Of a stretch of 7,725 nucleotides of DNA, positions 4,419-7,725 are shown one piece after another. The translations under genes were made by a program, and so were the position numbers. The notes beneath the pieces were generated by a model. The model ran no database searches. It was given only the letters and a program-made list of their open reading frames with translations, and was not told the DNA's origin. Position 1 is the first letter of the stretch. Every line of letters begins with the position of its first letter. The DNA is from Clostridium sp. AM22-11AC. GTDB taxonomy: Bacteria > Bacillota > Clostridia > Lachnospirales > Lachnospiraceae. The DNA lies in the NCBI RefSeq assembly GCF_003473545.1, contig NZ_QUCM01000042.1, forward strand, positions 1-7,725. The letters are read 5' to 3'.

Positions 4419-4750
4419 CGGATATTTCCAGTGTTGATGCGATCTATATCGTCTGTGGAAGGACAGACATGCGCAAATCCATTGATGGATTGTGTGCCAT
4501 TATCCAGGATCAGTTTTCCATGGAAATTGACCATGCACTTTTCCTTTTCTGCGGCCGTAAATGTGACCGAATCAAAGCTATTTTGAAAGAACCGGATGGC
4601 ATTGTCATGATCTACAAACGACTGACTGCCCAGGGCTCCTACCGATGGCCAAGAGACAGATCTGAGGTCCGCAATCTTACTTGGCGTGAGTTCTACTGGC
4701 TGATGTCAGGCATTGATATTGAACAGCCTAAAGCCATAAAGACCACATGA
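4412..4750 (+). CDS. tnpB: IS66-family accessory protein TnpB (IS66 Orf2-like)
   Basis: A 112-aa protein with the diagnostic IS66 Orf2 signature: IYIVCGRTDMRKSIDGL (11-27), ALFLFCGRKCDRIKAI (42-57), DGIVMIYKRL (62-71) and the tryptophan-rich TWREFYWLMSGI (about 89-100). It is of normal family length and intact. It is needed for IS66 transposition together with TnpA and TnpC, but its own biochemical role is unclear. The ATG lies inside the tnpA end. The expected large tnpC does not follow: downstream comes about 210 nt of non-coding DNA and then an IS3-family element. Confidence 0.94.
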   Translation: MLADISSVDAIYIVCGRTDMRKSIDGLCAIIQDQFSMEIDHALFLFCGRKCDRIKAILKEPDGIVMIYKRLTAQGSYRWPRDRSEVRNLTWREFYWLMSGIDIEQPKAIKTT

Positions 4751-4853
4751 TTTTCGCGGAAAAAGATGCATAAAAAAGGCCTTACATTCCCGGTATTTTC
4801 GGCATTTTCAGGTGCTGAAAAACCGCCAGGGATTTCGCTTTTAAGATAAAAAG

Positions 4854-4893
4854 TTCCCCGTTTTGTCAGGAATTCATCTGGCAAAGCGGGGAA
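4854..4893. other. Long hairpin downstream of tnpB
   Basis: Arms TTCCCCGTTTTGTCAG and CTGGCAAAGCGGGGAA form a 16-bp stem with two G-U pairs around the loop gaattcat. No U-run follows, so it is not a textbook terminator. The rest of 4751-4959 has no supported gene; ATG at 4765 opens only 27 codons. Confidence 0.55.
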
Positions 4894-4959
4894 TTCTCAT
4901 ATTGAATTAAAAGTTACTGTTTTTTCTGTATAAGCAATCAAAAAGGACACCTTTCATTG

Positions 4960-5000
4960 TGATGGTGTATAAATAAAGTTGACAGCCTATTCTCAGGGAT
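4960..5000 (+). repeat. IS3-family left inverted repeat
   Basis: Pairs with 6293-6333. TGATG, TGT, GTTGACA and TTCTCA-x-GGA are shared. TATAAA at 4968-4973 is the likely -10 of the circle-junction promoter. Confidence 0.7.
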
Positions 5001-5038
5001 TTCATAGTATAATCAAGAGAATGAGGAGGTGCCCAACT

Positions 5039-5380
5039 ATGGCACGAAGTCAACGTAAATACGATCACGAGTACAAAGTGCAGGCAGTTAAGCTTGCAAA
5101 AGAAATCGGTGGTGCGAAAGCCGCTAAAGAATTAGGAATTCCTGAAGGAACTATCCATACCTGGCTTAAAGCCGTAAGAACCGGGCAACTGGATATTGGA
5201 GAGGGTTCCCATACCCCTGAATCTGCCATGAGCCTTGCCGAGGAGCTAACCATGCTTCGAAAACGCGTGAACGATCAGGATAAAGAAATTCGCCGTCTGA
5301 AAGAAGAAAACGATTTTCTGGAAGAAGCCAGCGCTTTTTTCGCAGCGAGCCGTCGGAAGTCTCTAAGAGCGAAAGAATGA
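5039..5380 (+). CDS. IS3-family transposase OrfA
   Basis: A 113-aa protein. The start chosen is the ATG at 5039, because GAGGAGGT lies about 8 nt upstream; an in-frame ATG at 4979 is inside the inverted repeat and has no ribosome site. RKYDHEYKVQAVKLAKEIG (6-24) and AAKELGIPEGTIHTWLKAV (28-46) form the HTH_Tnp_1 helix-turn-helix that binds the IS ends. SLAEELTMLRKRVNDQDKEIRRLKEENDFLEEA (about 65-97) is the leucine-zipper coiled coil for multimerisation with OrfAB. It overlaps orfB by ATGA (5377-5380). No A6G slippery run was seen before the overlap, so OrfB may be made by coupling as well as, or instead of, -1 frameshifting. Confidence 0.93.
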   Translation: MARSQRKYDHEYKVQAVKLAKEIGGAKAAKELGIPEGTIHTWLKAVRTGQLDIGEGSHTPESAMSLAEELTMLRKRVNDQDKEIRRLKEENDFLEEASAFFAASRRKSLRAKE

Positions 5381-6285
5381 AATTTATTGCGATTAAGACT
5401 GACGATGGCACCGTCAAGGGAAAACTGGCTTTTTACTGTCGTATGCTACATGTGAGCCGTCAGGGATTTTATAAATATTTGTCCGTAAAAGACCGTCCAT
5501 GGAAATATCAGACGCTTGCAGATACCATGCTTGAAATCCATGCTGAGGACATCTGCAACGACACCTATGGACGTGTACGTATGTTCCAGGCATTAACGCT
5601 TAAACAGCCTGATGGCATTCCTATCCCCAGTGAGCGTACCGTTTACAGAGTCATGGAAAAAATCGGCCTCAGTCATCGTCCTAAGCGTAATCCGAAAGGA
5701 ATTACGAAAGCCGACCGTGAGGCTCGTAAATCGGATGATCTTCTTAAGAGAAATTTCACATCAGAAAAGCTTCTTGAAAAATGCGTGACAGATATCACTG
5801 AAATCAAAGCAAAAGATGGAAAACTCTATGTTTCAGCAATCTTCGATTGTTTTGATTCAGCAGTACTGGGACTGGCAATGGAAACCACGATGAAGGCAAC
5901 GCTTTGCCAGCATACGGTGGAAAATGCTTTTATCGCATATCCTGAAATTCGAGGTGCAGTGCTTCACTCCGATCGTGGTACCCAGTACACCAGTGAACTT
6001 TATCGCCGCACCCTGAAGAAATATGAAATCACCCAAAGTATGAACAGTGCTGGTGGACGATGCCATGACAACGCTCGTTGTGAAAGCATGTGGGCGCGTC
6101 TAAAGACAGAATTATTGTATGACCGATACAACAGTGAAAAACGGACTGTATCCGAACTGAAGTCTCTAATCTGGAGATACTTTATCAGTTATTGGAACAA
6201 TCGGAGGATTTGCACCACCAACGGTGGTCTTCCTCCCCTGATCAAGCGACAGAGATACTATGATTCTCTACGTATAGCAGCATAG
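5377..6285 (+). CDS. IS3-family transposase OrfB, DDE catalytic subunit
   Basis: A 302-aa protein with the full rve integrase fold. An N-terminal HTH_21-like segment (about 45-105, with YGRVRMFQAL and SERTVYRVMEKIGL) precedes the catalytic core. VTDITEI gives D139, HSDRGTQYTS gives D199, and DNARCESMWARLKTEL gives E236. The C-terminus YWNNRRICTTNGGLPP is the usual IS3 YN-x-x-R-x-x-x-x-x-G-x-x-P motif. The second and third acidic residues are about 36 apart, close to the family DD(35)E. The frame is intact and should be active. It cuts and joins IS ends, usually through an excised circle. OrfA supplies end binding. Confidence 0.95.
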   Translation: MKFIAIKTDDGTVKGKLAFYCRMLHVSRQGFYKYLSVKDRPWKYQTLADTMLEIHAEDICNDTYGRVRMFQALTLKQPDGIPIPSERTVYRVMEKIGLSHRPKRNPKGITKADREARKSDDLLKRNFTSEKLLEKCVTDITEIKAKDGKLYVSAIFDCFDSAVLGLAMETTMKATLCQHTVENAFIAYPEIRGAVLHSDRGTQYTSELYRRTLKKYEITQSMNSAGGRCHDNARCESMWARLKTELLYDRYNSEKRTVSELKSLIWRYFISYWNNRRICTTNGGLPPLIKRQRYYDSLRIAA

Positions 6286-6292
6286 TCCTTGA

Positions 6293-6333
6293 CGTCCTTG
6301 AGAAAAATGTGTCAACCAATCTTGACAACATCA
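6293..6333 (-). repeat. IS3-family right inverted repeat
   Basis: Pairs with 4960-5000. TTGACA at 6322-6327 points outward and ends 6 nt from the tip, as a junction or outward -35 box should. Confidence 0.7.
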
Positions 6334-6450
6334 ATCTTATGCCATGGTCCCCTAAACTGCCAATATCCTGCCGTAAGATAAAACAGAACATTTGGAGCCG
6401 CCTCTTTGAGGCGGCTGATTTTGGTGGCAGGTGCATGGTTTACCATTTAC
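6334..6450 (+). pseudogene. IS66 tnpC 3' remnant and IS66 right end
   Basis: The plus-strand frame straight after the IS3 end reads LMPWSPKLPISCRK, matching the D-D-L-x-P-W-S-x-x-L-P-x-x-C-R tail of IS66 TnpC transposases; restoring the G displaced by IS3 gives DLMPWS. The rest of tnpC is missing. A perfect 9-bp hairpin (AGCCGCCTC, TTT, GAGGCGGCT, 6396-6416) follows, then an end ccatttac whose tip reads GTAAATGG. The same end recurs inverted at 7673-7725. The frame runs to a stop at 6477 in IS21 DNA, which is accidental. The junction 6450/6451 falls inside istA. Confidence 0.65.
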
Positions 6451-7278
6451 GAACTGTTCGTTCCGTAGCGAGGCGGTAATCCATGTGGAAATGTTGCCTA
6501 CACTGCCCTCGGCATTAGGCTTATCCTTTGGAGATCGGACGCGTGCCGGAATAATGGCGGTGCCATAGTGTTCTGCCATTTCCTGATATACGGCATTGAT
6601 CCGTGGATCATTCCAGCTTTTATTATTATAATCCACAGCAGTGCGACAGTTGTCCGGTACGAGGATCTTTGCAACACCGCCAAAGTACTCATACATGTGA
6701 ACGTGTGCTGCAATCCATGACGCCTGTTTTTGATCCATAAAGGCTTCCACGTATGGATACTGACTGTAGGTCATAACACCCACGAAAATCTGAGCATCCA
6801 GAATTTCGCCGGTATCTGGGTCGATGATGTGCGCCGGATCACCTGCCCAGTCGACCTCGACCTGTTCTGCGGGCCTGCGATTGATATGCATGGTAGCGCG
6901 GCGCTTCTGCTCATCCTGCTGGATGTAGTAGCAGAACTGAGAGTACATAAGTGGTTCTTCTTTGGAGAGACGGCATTCTTCAAGATACTCTGTCCAAAGG
7001 AGCTTCTTATTCACTCCGTTCCGAAGAAGCTCTTTGCGGACATGCTCGAAATCGGGCATCCGCTTTGAAGTAGCTGGCTTTGCCTTCACTTCAGGGAAAA
7101 GCAACTTGCCTAAGACTGGATCGCTAAGTTTAGGATCCAGAGGCCAGACAAGATTTTGCTCTCTGGCTGCCTTCAGCACCTTGTTGACAGTTGTCTTGGA
7201 TGCATTGCAGCTAAGGGCAATGTTGGTTTGACTGAGATTCAATCCGGCAAGCCGGATGATCTCACGATACTTGGTCAT
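6352..7278 (-). CDS. istA: IS21-family transposase IstA, C-terminally truncated
   Basis: The 308-codon frame keeps 276 native residues (7278-6451), then a foreign tail of 32 residues encoded by the inserted IS66 end. MTKYREIIRLAGLNLSQTNIALSCNASKTTVNKVL (1-35) is the N-terminal helix-turn-helix. The integrase core has D143 (VEVDWAGD), D209 (LVPDNCRTAV) and E257 (KPNAEGSVG), so all three catalytic residues survive. The usual IstA has roughly 400-500 residues; the C-terminal beta-barrel part is lost, and istB, the ATPase helper, is absent. AAGGAGGT lies 8 nt before the ATG. The truncated protein probably cannot transpose but could still bind its end repeats. Confidence 0.9.
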   Translation of the reverse strand: MTKYREIIRLAGLNLSQTNIALSCNASKTTVNKVLKAAREQNLVWPLDPKLSDPVLGKLLFPEVKAKPATSKRMPDFEHVRKELLRNGVNKKLLWTEYLEECRLSKEEPLMYSQFCYYIQQDEQKRRATMHINRRPAEQVEVDWAGDPAHIIDPDTGEILDAQIFVGVMTYSQYPYVEAFMDQKQASWIAAHVHMYEYFGGVAKILVPDNCRTAVDYNNKSWNDPRINAVYQEMAEHYGTAIIPARVRSPKDKPNAEGSVGNISTWITASLRNEQFVNGKPCTCHQNQPPQRGGSKCSVLSYGRILAV

Positions 7279-7296
7279 AAATGGTGACCTCCTTCG

Positions 7297-7334
7297 TAAT
7301 GAATTTACGCCGCAAAGCGTATGAATTCATTATA
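7297..7334 (-). promoter_or_regulatory. istA promoter -10 and leader hairpin
   Basis: TATAAT at 7329-7334 overlaps one arm of an imperfect palindrome (arms about 14 bp with a 2-nt bulge, 7297-7332) just before the istA ribosome site. It could act as an operator or as an mRNA hairpin limiting istA expression. Confidence 0.45.
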
Positions 7335-7353
7335 AAGGAAACGGTACCCTCTG

Positions 7354-7456
7354 ACCGGAACCTCGGTATCCGATTCCCGGAATCGCGGTATCGTTGAAAA
7401 TGGAACTGCGGTACTGCATCACCGGAATGGCGGTTCAGAATCGCCCGGAATACTCA
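7354..7456 (-). repeat. IS21 left-end transposase-binding repeats (five copies)
   Basis: Related units of the form ACCG-C/A-x-x-TTCC-x-G occur at about 7354, 7377, 7400, 7422 and 7444, a period of 22-24 bp. This is the multiple-repeat terminus known for IS21-family elements, with sites about two helical turns apart. Confidence 0.75.
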
Positions 7457-7495
7457 TTCATAGGCTGGGTCAAGTAACTTAATAAATTCGTCCAT
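7457..7495 (-). pseudogene. First 13 codons of a disrupted gene, likely a transposase
   Basis: ATG at 7495 begins MDEFIKLLDPAYE, then IS21 DNA supplies an immediate TGA. GAGGG at 7503-7508 and a strong promoter further upstream show that this was a real expressed gene. It starts about 95 nt inside the outer inverted repeat, where an IS transposase would start. The N-terminus recalls ISL3-type transposases, but 13 residues cannot settle the family. Confidence 0.5.
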
Positions 7496-7530
7496 ATAAA
7501 TATCCCTCTTGGTAAATATGTTTTTAATGT

Positions 7531-7559
7531 ATTATATAACTTTAACACATCAATTTCAA
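7531..7559 (-). promoter_or_regulatory. Strong sigma-A promoter at right end of outer element
   Basis: TTGAAA (7554-7559) and TATAAT (7531-7536) are separated by exactly 17 bp and read towards the 13-codon gene remnant. It now drives transcription into the IS21 remnant. Confidence 0.7.
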
Positions 7560-7577
7560 CCAAGTGCGGAAAGATCC

Positions 7578-7591
7578 ATTTATGCGCTTAC
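7578..7591 (-). repeat. Outer terminal inverted repeat, right
   Basis: Complement of 3876-3889 at all 14 bases. After the repeat this end reads GGATCTTTCC and shows no further similarity to the left end. Confidence 0.8.
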
Positions 7592-7599
7592 GAAAAATC
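7592..7599. repeat. Target-site duplication, right copy (gaaaaatc)
   Basis: Exact copy of 3868-3875. Removing 3876-7599 restores the pre-insertion sequence. The following 7600-7672 is AT-rich and holds nothing I can support. Confidence 0.85.
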
Positions 7600-7672
7600 C
7601 GACAAAAATATTAAAATAAAATAATACGTTTTAGGGATTTGTCAAAAGAATTATATAAAAAGGCAATGAACA

Positions 7673-7725
7673 GTAAATGGTAAACCATGCACCTGCCACC
7701 AAAACTAGCCGCCCCTTTGAGGCGG
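7673..7725 (-). mobile_element. Partial second IS66 right end, inverted
   Basis: It matches the complement of about 6398-6450 almost base for base: GTAAATGGTAAACC, CACCTGCCACC, then a slightly damaged version of the 9-bp hairpin. It runs off the window, so a second IS66 copy on the minus strand probably lies to the right. Confidence 0.7.

Larger units (their letters stand above)
4960..6333 (+). mobile_element. IS3-family insertion sequence, apparently complete
   Basis: 1374 bp carrying orfA and orfB between imperfect inverted repeats of about 40 bp. The left tip is TGATGGTGTATAAATAAAG and the right tip (reverse complement) TGATGTTGTCAAGATTGG; both continue with TTGACA and then TTCTCA-x-GGA. 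The ends also satisfy a minicircle-junction promoter test: right-end TTGACA and left-end TATAAA would be 17 bp apart with a 3-bp junction. Flanking bases (attg / atct) do not form a target duplication, and the right flank is an IS66 tnpC fragment, so the sides probably come from different events. Confidence 0.8.
6451..7456 (-). mobile_element. IS21-family element, left half only
   Basis: It runs from the tip TGAGTATTCCGG (7456) through the repeat array and promoter to codon 276 of istA, where an IS66 end replaces the rest. The right half, including istB and the right end, is missing, so it is a dead remnant. Confidence 0.75.
3876..7591. mobile_element. Composite nested insertion-sequence cluster
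   Basis: The outer limits are set by a 14-bp terminal inverted repeat, GTAAGCGCATAAAT at 3876-3889 and its complement at 7578-7591, and by the 8-bp duplication gaaaaatc on both sides. Inside, fragments of several families are stacked: IS66 tnpA and tnpB, an IS3-family element, an IS66 tnpC tail and right end, an IS21 left half, and the start of a reverse-strand gene. The two outer ends diverge straight after the 14 bases. One reading is an outer element transcribed from the right end, into which IS66, IS21 and IS3 copies inserted, followed by internal deletions. The other is an IS66 element whose right portion was replaced. The unit cannot be autonomous as an IS66 because tnpC is nearly gone. 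Confidence 0.75.

Noticed and set aside
4765..4848. 27-codon frame MHKKGLTFPVF after tnpB as a tnpC start
   Set aside because: It lacks similarity to TnpC N-termini, ends quickly and has no clear ribosome site.
4979..5013. TTGACA and TATAAT as the resident orfA promoter
   Set aside because: The spacing is 23 bp, too long for sigma-A. The TTGACA is better explained as conserved inverted-repeat sequence, present in both ends.

Overview
The window looks like accessory DNA from a Gram-positive gut Clostridia, probably Lachnospiraceae. The reasons are moderate-to-low GC, GGAGG ribosome sites before almost every gene, and an IS66/IS3/IS21 load typical of that group. This is inferred from style; no taxonomic marker gene is present.

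The left half (about 1-3870) is read almost wholly on the minus strand. Starting near 3490, one apparent operon contains a tRNA-Gly(TCC) with an odd 3' end, a Thg1-like 3'-5' RNA polymerase (TLP), an unassigned 164-aa protein, a 233-aa coiled-coil protein, two tandem copies (units A and B) of a large structured RNA that each enclose a complete tRNA-like domain, and a GNAT acetyltransferase. Upstream, a 62-aa acidic protein has its own promoter. Both promoters lack a clear -35 box. Instead, each has the same 21-bp palindrome exactly 22 nt upstream of its -10 box, so they are probably controlled by one activator.

The structured RNA is the most unusual part. Units A (1012-1329) and B (645-981) share a closing helix, an H-type pseudoknot, a hairpin, the tRNA-like cloverleaf and a 3' helix. 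Most helices differ between the copies by compensatory changes, so the fold appears to be under selection. A U-rich arm in each unit also reads as a short hydrophobic peptide ending in GKKPG. Together with a TLP, a tRNA whose base 73 is C, and a GNAT, this looks like a tRNA-repair or tRNA-targeted conflict module. I do not recognise it as a described system.

The right half (3876-7591) is a nested insertion-sequence cluster. Its outer ends share a 14-bp inverted repeat and an 8-bp target duplication (gaaaaatc). Inside are IS66-type tnpA and tnpB, a complete IS3-family element (4960-6333), a short tnpC 3' remnant with an IS66 right end (to 6450), and an IS21-family left half with a truncated istA (6451-7456). 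A promoter and 13 codons of a disrupted reverse-strand gene, probably the outer element's own transposase, lie at the right edge. A second inverted copy of the IS66 right end begins at 7673 and runs out of the window.
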